From NCBI GenBank assembly GCA_964503665.1, contig CAZDAR010000006.1, forward strand, positions 5,713-69,712: a DNA stretch of 64,000 nt, given 5' to 3'. This stretch comes from 40-80 sp964503665 (lineage in GTDB: Bacteria; Bacteroidota; Bacteroidia; Flavobacteriales_D; Crocinitomicaceae). Within the stretch, counting starts at the first letter, position 1. Every line of letters begins with the position of its first letter. The translations under genes and the position numbers were made by a program. Under the pieces are notes generated by a model. That model searched no databases, was not told where the DNA came from, and saw nothing but the letters and a program-made list of their open reading frames with translations. Shown in pieces: positions 53,203 through 62,111 of the stretch.

Positions 53203-55511
53203 TTCTTTCTTCGTTTTGCCTTAGGTGATGCATCTTCCGCTTCAATAAGAGCTACAACTTCTTCGTATGTTAGCGCAGCAGGATCATTTTTAGCTGGTAT
53301 CTTATAATTCTTTTTACCTTTCTTTATATATGGACCATAACGACCATTCAAAATTTGGATTGTTTTATCTTCTTTAAATTCTTGAATCAGTCTATTTGCA
53401 TCTGCTACTTTTTTATCCAAGAACAATTGAATAGCAGTTTCTAAAGTGATAGACATTGGATCTTCCTCTTTCGGCATAGAAACAAATTCTTTTCCAACTT
53501 GAACATACGGCCCAAATCGACCAATGTTAGCGCGAACTTCTAAGCCGTCATGCTCTCCAAGAACTCTTGGTAACTTGAATAGTTCTAAAGCCTCTTCTAA
53601 TGTGATTGTATTAATAGACTGTTCTTTTCTCAAAGCAGCAAATTGTGGCTTATCTTCTTCTGTTTCTCCTTCAATTTGAGCCAAAGGACCGTATCTTCCT
53701 ATTTTAACAATTACCTTTCTTCCTGTCTTTGGATCAAGACCTAATTCCCTAGCGCCAGTTGCCTTTTCAGATGTTTCAATTGTATTCTCCACATTCTTAT
53801 GAAAAGGATGATAGAATTCACCTATCATTTTCGTCCATTCTACAAGCCCATTTGCGATGTCGTCAAACTGTTTCTCCACATCCGCCGTGAAATTATAGTC
53901 CATAATGGTCACAAAATGTTCTACTAAAAAGTCATTTACAACAATACCTATATCGGTAGGGAATAATTTATTCTTTTCTTTTCCTGTAACTTCTGTTTTT
54001 ACGATTTGAGTGACCTCTTGTTTTTTCAACTCTAAATAATCGTATTCTCTTTCGACACCTTCCAATTCTCTTTTCTCAACGTATCCCCTTTTTTGAATCG
54101 TTGATATGGTTGGAGCGTACGTTGAAGGTCGGCCAATTCCAAGTTCTTCTAGTTTTTTCACTAAAGCTGCCTCGACATAACGAGCTGGAGGTCGTGGAAA
54201 GCGTTGTGTTGCATATATTACGTCTCTATTCAACAATTCGCCTACTTCCACTTTAGGTAACAATGTTTTGTCAGTAGCATCTTCGTCATTTTCATCTAAG
54301 GAAGATTCTAAATACACTTTTAAGAATCCATCAAACTTAATTACCTCTCCTTTTGCAACAAACGTTTCTTTTATGGCGTCAGCACCAATTTTAATGGTGG
54401 TTCTTTCTAATTCAGCATGACTCATTTGTGATGCAATAGAGCGTTTCCATATCAGATCATATAGTTTTTCTTCTTCACTTGTTGCTGATATTGAATGAAC
54501 AGAAAAGTCTGTCGGTCTAATTGCTTCGTGTGCTTCTTGGGCAGAGGCGCTTTTAGTCGTATATTTAGTCGGCTTCGAATATTCTTTTCCATAAGCCGAA
54601 ATGATTTCATTTTTTGAACCCTCCATTGCAGTTTCTGAAAGATTGACGGAGTCAGTTCTCATATAAGTAATCTTACCCGCTTCGTATAGGCGTTGTGCCA
54701 CCATCATGGTTCTAGAAACAGAGAATCCTAATTTTAACGATGCCTCTTGTTGAAGTGTAGAAGTTGTAAACGGACTAGAAGGTGATTTAGTAGCTGGTTT
54801 CTGAGTAATATCAAGCGCGGAAAAGTCAACATTTTTACATGATTCAAGAAATTCCCTTGCTTCCTTTACAGTTTTTAGATTCTCAGAAAGCTCTGCTTTA
54901 ATTTTATCCTTTCCTTTAGCAAAAATACCATGTATCTTATAATAAGTATTCCCTTTAAATTTCTCAATTTCTCTTTCACGCTCAACAATTAATCGAACAG
55001 CAACAGATTGTACTCTTCCTGCTGAAAGACTTGGTTTTACTTTTCTCCATAAAACAGGTGATAATTCAAATCCAACCAACCTGTCCAAAACACGTCTTGC
55101 TTGTTGTGCATTTACCAATTCAATATCAATTTTTCGTGGATTTTCAATGGCTTTTAGAATAGCTGTTTTGGTAATCTCATTGAAAGTAATGCGCTTGGTT
55201 TCCTTCTTTTCTAAATTTAATGTTTCATATAAATGCCATGAAATAGCTTCTCCTTCACGGTCCTCATCCGTCGCTAGCCATACTGTATCAACACTTTTAA
55301 CGAGTTTTTTTAGTTCCGCAACTATCGTTTTCTTATCTGGTGAAACCTCATAATTTGGTTTAAAATCGTTTTCTATGTCAATAGCCGTTCCTTTCTTAGA
55401 CAAATCTCTGACATGCCCAAAACTCGATTTGACAATAAAGTCTTTCCCTAAATAATTTTCAATTGTTTTTGCTTTGGCTGGTGACTCGACTATTACAAGA
55501 TTTTTTGACAT
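53199..55511 (-). CDS. topA: DNA topoisomerase I
   Basis: 770-residue type IA topoisomerase that relaxes negative supercoils. The TOPRIM domain opens with LVIVESPAKAKTIENYLG and has WLATDEDREGEAISWHL. The catalytic Tyr is in KITYMRTDSVNLS, with LGIGRPSTYAPTISTIQKRGY downstream. The C-terminus lacks the Zn-ribbon cysteines and instead carries three repeats of the GRYGPY type (VKIGRYGPLAQIEG, ANIGRFGPYVQVG, LNGRYGPYIKKG) and a basic tail KAKRRKK. The arginase-like gene overlaps its 3' end by 4 bp. Confidence 0.97.
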   Translation of the reverse strand: MSKNLVIVESPAKAKTIENYLGKDFIVKSSFGHVRDLSKKGTAIDIENDFKPNYEVSPDKKTIVAELKKLVKSVDTVWLATDEDREGEAISWHLYETLNLEKKETKRITFNEITKTAILKAIENPRKIDIELVNAQQARRVLDRLVGFELSPVLWRKVKPSLSAGRVQSVAVRLIVEREREIEKFKGNTYYKIHGIFAKGKDKIKAELSENLKTVKEAREFLESCKNVDFSALDITQKPATKSPSSPFTTSTLQQEASLKLGFSVSRTMMVAQRLYEAGKITYMRTDSVNLSETAMEGSKNEIISAYGKEYSKPTKYTTKSASAQEAHEAIRPTDFSVHSISATSEEEKLYDLIWKRSIASQMSHAELERTTIKIGADAIKETFVAKGEVIKFDGFLKVYLESSLDENDEDATDKTLLPKVEVGELLNRDVIYATQRFPRPPARYVEAALVKKLEELGIGRPSTYAPTISTIQKRGYVEKRELEGVEREYDYLELKKQEVTQIVKTEVTGKEKNKLFPTDIGIVVNDFLVEHFVTIMDYNFTADVEKQFDDIANGLVEWTKMIGEFYHPFHKNVENTIETSEKATGARELGLDPKTGRKVIVKIGRYGPLAQIEGETEEDKPQFAALRKEQSINTITLEEALELFKLPRVLGEHDGLEVRANIGRFGPYVQVGKEFVSMPKEEDPMSITLETAIQLFLDKKVADANRLIQEFKEDKTIQILNGRYGPYIKKGKKNYKIPAKNDPAALTYEEVVALIEAEDASPKAKRRKK

Positions 55512-55763
55512 CGAAGGAATATTAAAATGGTTTTAAAAAGAACAAAATAATAGAAATTAAAGCAATTTAAGGCTATTAGTTTGTGAAAATGTTTCGGATA
55601 TCTACATAACAATCTGATAATTAGATTCTTAATAAAATATGTAAGTATCGAAAAAAAAGTTAGAATGAGAGATGTTTTACAATAATAAAGGAATGGTGAC
55701 CAAAACTGGCTCATTATCTATTATTGGAATGTTCTATTTAGCGAGGAGGAAAATACTAGAAAC
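55512..55763. other. Intergenic region between topA and the tRNA-Arg terminator
   Basis: AT-rich 252-bp spacer. Apart from a weak -7-like TTATTTTG (minus, 55543-55550) for topA, I see no gene. A 73-codon frame across it has no coding character. Confidence 0.5.
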
Positions 55764-55785
55764 AAAAAATCCCGACTAAACGGGA
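55764..55785 (-). terminator. Terminator after tRNA-Arg
   Basis: On the minus strand: a TCCCG/CGGGA stem with a 6-nt loop (TTTAGT) and six T residues, 5 nt past the tRNA end. Confidence 0.75.
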
Positions 55786-55790
55786 CTTTG

Positions 55791-55864
55791 TGATTCCGAC
55801 AGGATTCGAACCTGTGACCTACTGCTTAGAAGGCAGTTGCTCTATCCAGCTGAGCTACGGAACC
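55791..55864 (-). tRNA. tRNA-Arg (TCT)
   Basis: 74-nt cloverleaf without encoded CCA. The acceptor stem pairs GGTTCCG with CGGAATC (one G-U). The D-arm has GCTC/GAGC, the anticodon stem ACTGC/GCAGT encloses loop CTTCTAA (anticodon TCT, reading AGA/AGG), and the T-arm is ACAGG TTCGAAT CCTGT. Discriminator base A. Confidence 0.97.
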
Positions 55865-55937
55865 TAATTCACTTCATTCTGCCTCTTCCGTAATTACTAG
55901 CTAGCTGGAGTATCCTACACAGTTGAGCTACGAATTA
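55865..55937 (-). pseudogene. tRNA-like remnant, probably decayed tRNA copy
   Basis: A 73-nt stretch on the minus strand directly abutting tRNA-Arg. Its ends can pair over seven positions (TAATTCG with TGAATTA, one G-U) like an acceptor stem, and its 5' part (CGTAGCTCAACTG...GTAG) closely resembles tRNA-Arg (CGTAGCTCAGCTGGATAG). The D-stem 3' half is mutated, no proper anticodon arm forms and the T-loop GTTCGA is missing. I read it as a degenerate tandem copy. A chance similarity is possible but less likely given length and position. Confidence 0.5.
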
Positions 55938-55945
55938 CTATTAAA

Positions 55946-55970
55946 TAAAAAAGGATGATTTCTCATCCTT
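55946..55970 (-). terminator. Terminator after tRNA-Pro
   Basis: On the minus strand: an 8-bp perfect stem AAGGATGA/TCATCCTT, a GAAA loop and a T tract, directly after the tRNA-Pro 3' end. It cuts the tRNA cluster in two. Confidence 0.85.
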
Positions 55971-55971
55971 G

Positions 55972-56046
55972 TCGGGGCGGCAGGATTCGAACCTGCGACC
56001 TCCTGGTCCCAAACCAGGCGCGATGACCGGACTACGCTACGCCCCG
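55972..56046 (-). tRNA. tRNA-Pro (TGG)
   Basis: 75-nt cloverleaf without encoded CCA. Acceptor stem CGGGGCG with CGCCCCG, D-arm GCG...CGC, anticodon stem CCTGG/CCAGG with loop TTTGGGA (anticodon TGG), T-arm GCAGG TTCGAAT CCTGC, discriminator A. The C1-G72 pair is typical of bacterial tRNA-Pro. Confidence 0.97.
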
Positions 56047-56061
56047 ATTCCTTTGGGAGTG

Positions 56062-56069
56062 CAAATGTA
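56062..56069 (-). promoter_or_regulatory. -7 promoter box of tRNA-Pro
   Basis: The minus strand reads TACATTTG, a perfect TAnnTTTG match 15 nt before the tRNA-Pro 5' end. Confidence 0.55.
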
Positions 56070-56113
56070 ATTATTAAATTTCAAATACACTACAAAAAAT
56101 AACTTTTTTATTG

Positions 56114-56200
<87 letters not shown>

Positions 56201-56220
56201 TAATTCCAAAGGACGTGGCG

Positions 56221-56228
56221 CAAAAGTA
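56221..56228 (-). promoter_or_regulatory. -7 promoter box of tRNA-Ser
   Basis: The minus strand reads TACTTTTG, a perfect TAnnTTTG match 20 nt before the tRNA-Ser 5' end. Confidence 0.55.
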
Positions 56229-56275
56229 ATAAAAAATTCGTATCGTGTATATTAAATTATATCTTTTTTTATTTG

Positions 56276-56818
56276 TTAATAGATATTCAATGAAATGACT
56301 TTATTTAACATCATGAAAATGAAGAACATCCAATACACTTTTAAAAATTCTACTTTGGAATTCTTACTGGTAATTACCAATAATAAACCGAGTGTAGTTG
56401 TTAAAAACATACCATATAATCCAAATATTATAAAAGAAAGGATAGATAATAGTAACGCTCCTATCACTAATATATTACGGATTATATTCTTCTCTAATAA
56501 TGCTATAAAGCACACTGTATTAGATACAATAATGAAGAATGATGCCATTTGGTAGTTTTTACTTTCATAATCAATGCTGGATGTAAAGAAACTCATGAAA
56601 AGAGCATCTTGAAAGAGGATTATTATTGCAGAAAACACAACCAACAAATTTCTCCAATCATACTTTTTTAATGTAATCACAATTGCAAAAGTCATAATCG
56701 CATTGACAATGACATTTAAAGGGTATATGAAAAACGGTTTGTTATCTATTACTAGATAAAGCCCATAAAACAGCATTGTTAAAATTGCTATTAAAAGAAT
56801 TTTCAACTCCTTTTCCAC
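56276..56818 (-). CDS. Uncharacterised integral membrane protein
   Basis: 180 residues with about six predicted membrane segments and short polar loops (FYGLYLVIDNKPFFIYPLNV, FFIIVSNTVCFIALLEK, LLLSILSFIIFGLYGMFL). I recognise no family and no catalytic motif. It starts 7 bp after the map stop on the same strand, so it is co-transcribed with methionine aminopeptidase. Base composition is like its neighbours. It could be a small transporter or a structural membrane protein; there is no basis to choose. Confidence 0.75.
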   Translation of the reverse strand: MEKELKILLIAILTMLFYGLYLVIDNKPFFIYPLNVIVNAIMTFAIVITLKKYDWRNLLVVFSAIIILFQDALFMSFFTSSIDYESKNYQMASFFIIVSNTVCFIALLEKNIIRNILVIGALLLSILSFIIFGLYGMFLTTTLGLLLVITSKNSKVEFLKVYWMFFIFMMLNKVISLNIY

Positions 56819-56825
56819 TTATTTC

Positions 56826-57626
56826 TTATCTTTTATTCAACACTTCTTCTATGTACTTAAAAGTAGATAGAACTTCTGGCTTGCCATTTACAATCGCAAT
56901 ATCGTGTTCAAAATGAGCACTTGGTTGATTGTCGGCAGTAAGAATCGTCCAACCATCTTTTGCGGTAACTACTTTTTCTGTTCCCATATTTATCATCGGT
57001 TCAATAGCGATTACTAAACCTTCCTGCATTTTTTTACCAACTCCTCTTCTACCATAATTAGGAACTTGTGGTTCTTCATGCATTTTTCTACCTAATCCAT
57101 GTCCTACCAAATCTCTAACTACTCCATAACCATTGAGTTCAGCGTGCTGTTGAATAGCGAATCCAATATCACCAATTCTATTTCCAGCCTTCGCTTGTGC
57201 AATGCCTAAATCTAAACATTCTTTTGTCACTTGTAACAATCTTTTGACTTCTGGAGAGACTTCTCCTACTTCAAAAGTATATGCGTGATCTCCATAAAAA
57301 CCTTCAAATATTGAGCCACAATCTACAGATACAATATCACCATCTTTTAGTATTTTTCCTTTAGGATAACCGTGAACTACTTCTGCATTGACTGAAACGC
57401 ACAATGTATTAGGAAAATCGTACATTCCTTTAAAACCAGGTAAAGCATTCTGACTTCTGATAAATTCTTCTGCCATCCCATCAAGCTTCAACATATCCGC
57501 TCCTGGTTTAATTTCTGTAGCAAGCATTCCTAATGTTTTACTCACTATTTGTGCTGCGTGACGTAATATTTCTATCTCTTCAGCAGTTTTATATATAATT
57601 TGGTCTCTATTAAAAAATTTACTCAC
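56826..57626 (-). CDS. map: Methionine aminopeptidase
   Basis: Removes the initiator Met from new proteins; type I, 266 residues. I set the start at GTG 57626 (MSKFFNRDQIIYKTAEEIE), since the longer reading frame begins with a TTG lying inside the sucC terminator and would be untranslated. The metal ligands are all present: Asp in VSVDCGSIF, Asp in FYGDHAYTF, His in VGHGLGRKMHEEP, Glu in AIEPMIN and Glu in HFEHDIAI. It forms an operon with the membrane protein gene downstream. Confidence 0.94.
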   Translation of the reverse strand: MSKFFNRDQIIYKTAEEIEILRHAAQIVSKTLGMLATEIKPGADMLKLDGMAEEFIRSQNALPGFKGMYDFPNTLCVSVNAEVVHGYPKGKILKDGDIVSVDCGSIFEGFYGDHAYTFEVGEVSPEVKRLLQVTKECLDLGIAQAKAGNRIGDIGFAIQQHAELNGYGVVRDLVGHGLGRKMHEEPQVPNYGRRGVGKKMQEGLVIAIEPMINMGTEKVVTAKDGWTILTADNQPSAHFEHDIAIVNGKPEVLSTFKYIEEVLNKR

Positions 57627-57645
57627 GACATCAAGTTTTACAAAT

Positions 57646-57678
57646 AAAAAAAAGAGTTGCTTCAATGAAACAACTCTT
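57646..57678 (-). terminator. Terminator after sucC
   Basis: On the minus strand: a 12-bp stem (AAGAGTTGTTTC with GAAGCAACTCTT, one G-U pair), an ATT loop and eight T residues. Placed between the sucC stop and the map start. Confidence 0.88.
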
Positions 57679-57708
57679 CAAAATTAAAAATTTTTATTGC
57701 ACTTTATA

Positions 57709-58920
57709 TTATGCTAACACTTCTTTCACTTTATCAGCTGCTTCTTGAAGTAATACTGCAGAATGTACATTCAATCCAGATTCATCAATAATCTTTTTTG
57801 CTTCTTCTGCATTCGTACCTTGAAGACGAACAATAATTGGAACAGGAATAGTACCCATAGCCTTGTATGCTTCAACAACTCCATTAGCTACACGGTCGCA
57901 TCTTACAATACCTCCGAAGATATTAATCAAGATTGCTTTTACATTTGGATCTTTTAAGATAATTCCAAAAGCTTTTTTAACACGTTCAGCATCAGCTGTT
58001 CCACCAACATCTAAGAAGTTAGCAGGGTTACCACCTGATAATTTAATAATATCCATTGTTGCCATAGCTAGACCAGCACCATTTACCATACAAGCAACGT
58101 TACCATCTAACTTCACATAGTTCAAACCAGCCTCGCTCGCTTCCACATCTGTTGGATCTTCTTCTGATTTATCACGCATCTCTGCATAATCAGGGTGTCT
58201 AAACAAAGCGTTATCGTCTAAAGTCACTTTAGCGTCAACAGCAATAATTTTATCATCTGATGTTTTAAGAACAGGGTTAATTTCAAACATAGAAGCATCA
58301 CAACCTTCATAAGCTGCGTAAAGAGCTGCAACAAATTTTGTCATTTGCTTGAATGCATTTCCTGATAATCCTAAGTTGAAAGCAATTTTTCTAGCTTGGA
58401 AACCTTGAAGACCAACTCTAGGATCAATTTCTTCTTTAAATATTAAATGAGGTGTGTGCTCTGCCACTGACTCAATATCCATTCCTCCTTCAGTAGAATA
58501 CATGATGATATTTCTACCTTTCTCACGATTCATTAAAACAGACATATAAAACTCAGATGTCTCAGATTCGCCTGGATAGTAAACGTCTTCAGCAACAAGT
58601 ACCTTATTGACTTTCTTTCCTTTTCCATTTGTTTGAGCAGTTGTTAGGTGACCGCCAAGGATTCCTTTCACTTTCTCTTCTAGTTGGTCAATTCCTTTTG
58701 CTAAGACAACACCGTGAGATCCTGTCTCCTCAACTGTTCCCTTACCACGACCTCCTGCGTGAATTTGAGCCTTAACAACGTACCAACTTGTACCTGTTTC
58801 TTCTGTTAATTTCTTTGCAGCTGCTACTGCATCTTCTACTTTGTCAACAACTACTCCACGTTGTATTGCAACTCCATAGCTATTTAAAATAGATTTTCCT
58901 TGATATTCGTGTAAGTTCAT
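57709..58920 (-). CDS. sucC: Succinyl-CoA ligase (ADP-forming) subunit beta
   Basis: 403-residue beta subunit of the TCA-cycle enzyme joining succinyl-CoA hydrolysis to nucleoside triphosphate formation; it acts with SucD, which is not in the window. The ATP-grasp domain starts with MNLHEYQGKSILNSYGVA and shows VKAQIHAGGRGKG and FEINPVLKTSDDKIIAVDAKV. The ligase domain contains FLDVGGTADAERVKKAF and INIFGGIVRCDRVANG. The length is a little above enterobacterial SucC. A strong terminator follows, so it is a single-gene unit. Confidence 0.97.
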   Translation of the reverse strand: MNLHEYQGKSILNSYGVAIQRGVVVDKVEDAVAAAKKLTEETGTSWYVVKAQIHAGGRGKGTVEETGSHGVVLAKGIDQLEEKVKGILGGHLTTAQTNGKGKKVNKVLVAEDVYYPGESETSEFYMSVLMNREKGRNIIMYSTEGGMDIESVAEHTPHLIFKEEIDPRVGLQGFQARKIAFNLGLSGNAFKQMTKFVAALYAAYEGCDASMFEINPVLKTSDDKIIAVDAKVTLDDNALFRHPDYAEMRDKSEEDPTDVEASEAGLNYVKLDGNVACMVNGAGLAMATMDIIKLSGGNPANFLDVGGTADAERVKKAFGIILKDPNVKAILINIFGGIVRCDRVANGVVEAYKAMGTIPVPIIVRLQGTNAEEAKKIIDESGLNVHSAVLLQEAADKVKEVLA

Positions 58921-59068
58921 TCTGAAAATTTTGTGTGTAAATTTACAATGAATAAATCAAAAACAGGCATGAAATTCACTTTTTTATTAATTATTATTGG
59001 ATTTTACTCTTAAAACAGTACTTTTATTGGAACTTTATTTTTAAAGTTGTTTTAAACATTAAATTACT

Positions 59069-60697
59069 ATGAAAAAAAATTTACTTTTTTGCTTAATTCT
59101 AGCTTTTCCGCTTGTAATTAAAGCACAATGTAGCGAATCAACGAAAACAGAAATCTTACTGGTTGGTGATAGCTGGGCATTTTTTATGAATGTCGATGAA
59201 ACCATTAATAATGTGTCCAAAGATTGGGGACATTCCAATGTTAAGTATTATACTAATTTAACATTAAGTGAGAATGGAGCCGAAACAGATGATTTCCTTA
59301 AACCTGCTAAAGTAGTAGAACTACAAAATCAATTATCGAGCTTAACTGATTTAAAAGTTGTTCATTTAAGTATCGGTGGAAATGACTTTTTGGGAGATTG
59401 GAATACTAGCTTCACTCAAAATGATGTGGATATTTTATATGAAGGTGTAGCAGAAAGATTGGATAGCATTATCGATATTATTCATCAATCACGACCAGAT
59501 GTACAAGTGTTTTGGAGTGGATATGTGTATACCAATTTCAAAGAAGTTATTGAATCAACAATAGCGCCATTACAAAGCTCTCATCCTTTCTACAGTAGAT
59601 GGCAATCAATGGGATTTCCAAATTTCCAAGAAATAAATACGGTACAGAATTACTTTCAAGCTAAAATAAAAAGCCGCTACGCAAGTGATCCCAAATTCAC
59701 ATATGTTCCTGCAAGTGCTTTGATGCAATACGCTTTTGGTCAACCGACCAACTTAGGTTCTGCTCCGGGTGGATCTTATCCCGCTTTTACAATTACTTTG
59801 CCTTATGGAAAAACAGATTATCCTTCCCCAAAAACAACGATGCGTGATTACGGTGTAACAAAAGATTGTTTCCACCTTTCTAAAAGTGGATTTGAAGCAT
59901 TCGTTTGTTATCACTTTCAGAAGTTTTACCATAAATACTTAATGGATGATGCTTTTACAGTTGCTGATTTTGATTACACTGGTAGCGTTAGCAATAACGG
60001 AGTTACTGATGCTGATATCAAGGTGGGGAAAGATGGCACAAATGAATATGTAGGAATCATAAGCCTAGACAACACACATATCGCAGATACTTCCATAGCT
60101 AATTTAAGCCTTTATCTGAAAGTAAATGAAATTAACAATACTAATTTCCTTACTTCTGGAAATTTAGAAGTGGAAATAGTGAATGATAAATTTGGAAATT
60201 CTGCCACTTTAGAAGCAGAAGATTTTTCTAGTCCTGCTACTGCATCAGGAAATGTTTGTGTGTTTGGAAATGCGAAAGAAGGTAAATGGGTTCGTCTAGA
60301 GCTTCCATCTTCATTTCTATCGATTGTAAAACAATCCAATGCGCAAATTAGAATTAAGTACACAGGAACAGATAATGGTGTCGTTCATTTTTCAAATGTG
60401 AGTAACAGTGATGATTTTCAAGCCATTTTAAACATCGAATATGGATTAACAGCTGCAACAAACTCATTGGAAGATATTTCATTTGATGTTTACCCTAATC
60501 CAGCAATAGAAACATTAAATATTAGCTCCAATCAAACGATTGATCTTATCACTATTTATTCGATCGATGGAAAATTAATGGCTCAAGAGAGTAATCCTGC
60601 TGCTACTGTTTCTATTTCAACTTTGCCAAAAGGACTTTATTTCTTAAATATTCAATCTGGAAAAAACACTAAGAATTTAAAATTCATTAAGCAGTAA
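59069..60697 (+). CDS. Secreted SGNH/GDSL hydrolase with T9SS sorting domain
   Basis: 542-residue exported esterase-type enzyme. Signal peptide 1-20 (IKAQ). The SGNH blocks are visible: catalytic Ser35 in LLVGDSWAFF, Gly/Asn in LSIGGNDFLGDW, and the Asp-His pair in DCFHLSKSGFEAF near 270. A beta-rich middle domain (about 300-450; VADFDYTGSVSNNGVTDADI) precedes a type A sorting domain (FDVYPNPAIETLNISSN ... LKFIKQ). Likely exported by the T9SS. The substrate could be a lipid or a polysaccharide ester; not decided by the sequence. Confidence 0.9.
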   Translation: MKKNLLFCLILAFPLVIKAQCSESTKTEILLVGDSWAFFMNVDETINNVSKDWGHSNVKYYTNLTLSENGAETDDFLKPAKVVELQNQLSSLTDLKVVHLSIGGNDFLGDWNTSFTQNDVDILYEGVAERLDSIIDIIHQSRPDVQVFWSGYVYTNFKEVIESTIAPLQSSHPFYSRWQSMGFPNFQEINTVQNYFQAKIKSRYASDPKFTYVPASALMQYAFGQPTNLGSAPGGSYPAFTITLPYGKTDYPSPKTTMRDYGVTKDCFHLSKSGFEAFVCYHFQKFYHKYLMDDAFTVADFDYTGSVSNNGVTDADIKVGKDGTNEYVGIISLDNTHIADTSIANLSLYLKVNEINNTNFLTSGNLEVEIVNDKFGNSATLEAEDFSSPATASGNVCVFGNAKEGKWVRLELPSSFLSIVKQSNAQIRIKYTGTDNGVVHFSNVSNSDDFQAILNIEYGLTAATNSLEDISFDVYPNPAIETLNISSNQTIDLITIYSIDGKLMAQESNPAATVSISTLPKGLYFLNIQSGKNTKNLKFIKQ

Positions 60698-60725
60698 TAC
60701 AGCTCAAAGAATTAAGTTTCGATGG

Positions 60726-60763
60726 AACGGTCATTCTATTCTCTATAGGATGACCGTTTTTTT
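60726..60763 (+). terminator. Terminator after the SGNH hydrolase
   Basis: A 14-bp stem (AACGGTCATTCTAT with ATAGGATGACCGTT, one G-U pair), a TCTCT loop and a T run. Confidence 0.9.
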
Positions 60764-60809
60764 AACCTTATTATAAAGTGTAAATCGTTCATATACCTCC
60801 AGAAAAGTA

Positions 60810-60817
60810 TAGATTTG
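60810..60817 (+). promoter_or_regulatory. -7 promoter box of the metallophosphoesterase gene
   Basis: TAGATTTG is a perfect TAnnTTTG match, 25 nt upstream of the ATG at 60843. Confidence 0.55.
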
Positions 60818-60842
60818 CGCTTCAGATATTTTAAACCTTTAA

Positions 60843-62042
60843 ATGAAGCGTTACATTGCCCCTTTACTCTTATTAAGTTTTGTTCTGATCGCTGAAGTAG
60901 TGAGTTACATTGCTTTTAAACGGCTTTTTAAAAACAGAAGGAAATTCAACATTCTTTGGTGGACGATTACCCTATCTCTTTACGTTGGATTTTTTGTAAC
61001 CAGAGCCTTTGCTTCTAACTATATTCGAAATTGGTATGTCAATTTTTTCACGATTATCTTAGTAACAAAATTTACTACTTCATTATTTTTTCTGATTCTC
61101 GAGTTCATCCGAAATTCTAAGAAAGCGATCAAAAAACCCACAGTAGAGGTCGACTTATCGCGTCGAGCATTTAGTAGTAAGATGGCTCTTGGGCTAGCGT
61201 CAATTCCATTTTTCTCTATGCATTGGGGGTTGTTTCGAACCGCTTATAATTTTAAGATTCATGAATTGAACATCAAAATACCTCATCTTCCAAAAGCATT
61301 TAAAGGATTTAAAATCATTCAACTATCAGACATTCATACCGGAAGCTTACAAAATCATCATCAATTACAAAAAGCCATTGAATTAGCGATGGAACAAAAA
61401 GGAGACTTAATATGTTTTACGGGTGATCTGGTCAATAACCGAACAGATGAAGTCTATCCGTATATAGAAGATTTGCGAAAATTGAATGCGCCATACGGTG
61501 TGATAAGTATTATGGGAAATCACGATTATGGTGATTATGAAACTTGGGAAACGGATGAGGCAAAGGAAAAAAACCTGTTAGATATGCACGATGTTCATCA
61601 TCAGTTGGGATGGAATCTGCTGTTAAACAAGCATGTATTCATTGAGAAAGAGGGGGAGAAAATTTTCTTTTTAGGAGTGGATAACTGGGGCGCCAACTTA
61701 CATTTCCCGAAATATGGAAAACTAGATGAAGCCTACAAAGGATTATCAAAAGACGACATTAAAATATTACTTTCTCACGACCCTTCTCATTTTGACACCG
61801 AGGTTTCTGATAAATATAAGGATATTCAACTCACTCTTTCCGGACATACGCATGGTTTTCAGTTTGGCATTGAAATTCCTGGCTATGTGAAATGGAGTCC
61901 ATCTCAATACATCTACAAACAATGGGCAGGATTATATCGTAAAGGGCATCAACAAGTGTATGTCAATCGCGGATTAGGCTGTTTAGGATATATGGGTAGA
62001 ATTGGTATTCGACCGGAGATAACAGTAATTACATTAGTTTAA
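60843..62042 (+). CDS. Membrane-anchored metallophosphoesterase (YaeI-like)
   Basis: 399-residue protein with three or four N-terminal membrane segments (about 5-23, 38-57, 70-90) and a calcineurin-like phosphoesterase domain from about 145. The di-metal motifs are present: QLSDIHTGSL, FTGDLVNN, MGNHDYGDYE, LLSHDP and LSGHTHGFQFG. This order is that of the YaeI/YkuE group, proposed to act on lipid intermediates such as UDP-diacylglucosamine, although this protein's substrate is unknown. It is a single-gene unit with its own promoter and a bidirectional terminator. Confidence 0.92.
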   Translation: MKRYIAPLLLLSFVLIAEVVSYIAFKRLFKNRRKFNILWWTITLSLYVGFFVTRAFASNYIRNWYVNFFTIILVTKFTTSLFFLILEFIRNSKKAIKKPTVEVDLSRRAFSSKMALGLASIPFFSMHWGLFRTAYNFKIHELNIKIPHLPKAFKGFKIIQLSDIHTGSLQNHHQLQKAIELAMEQKGDLICFTGDLVNNRTDEVYPYIEDLRKLNAPYGVISIMGNHDYGDYETWETDEAKEKNLLDMHDVHHQLGWNLLLNKHVFIEKEGEKIFFLGVDNWGANLHFPKYGKLDEAYKGLSKDDIKILLSHDPSHFDTEVSDKYKDIQLTLSGHTHGFQFGIEIPGYVKWSPSQYIYKQWAGLYRKGHQQVYVNRGLGCLGYMGRIGIRPEITVITLV

Positions 62043-62063
62043 CCAGAAACATATTAAAAACAA

Positions 62064-62092
62064 AAAAGACCGCCAATAATTGGCGGTCTTTT
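62064..62092. terminator. Bidirectional terminator between the phosphoesterase and peroxiredoxin genes
   Basis: A 13-bp perfect stem (AAAAGACCGCCAA with TTGGCGGTCTTTT) and a TAA loop between convergent genes; A and T tracts on both sides serve both strands. Confidence 0.9.
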
Positions 62093-62111
62093 GAAATATA
62101 GTTTGACGTTC

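Noticed and set aside
55493..55714. 73-codon minus-strand frame upstream of topA
   Set aside because: It overlaps the topA start in another frame, is low-complexity and has no recognisable features; the region is better read as spacer.
57627..57665. Longer methionine aminopeptidase starting at TTG 57665
   Set aside because: That codon lies inside the sucC terminator hairpin, and the added residues (hydrophobic, Phe-rich) are not family-like.
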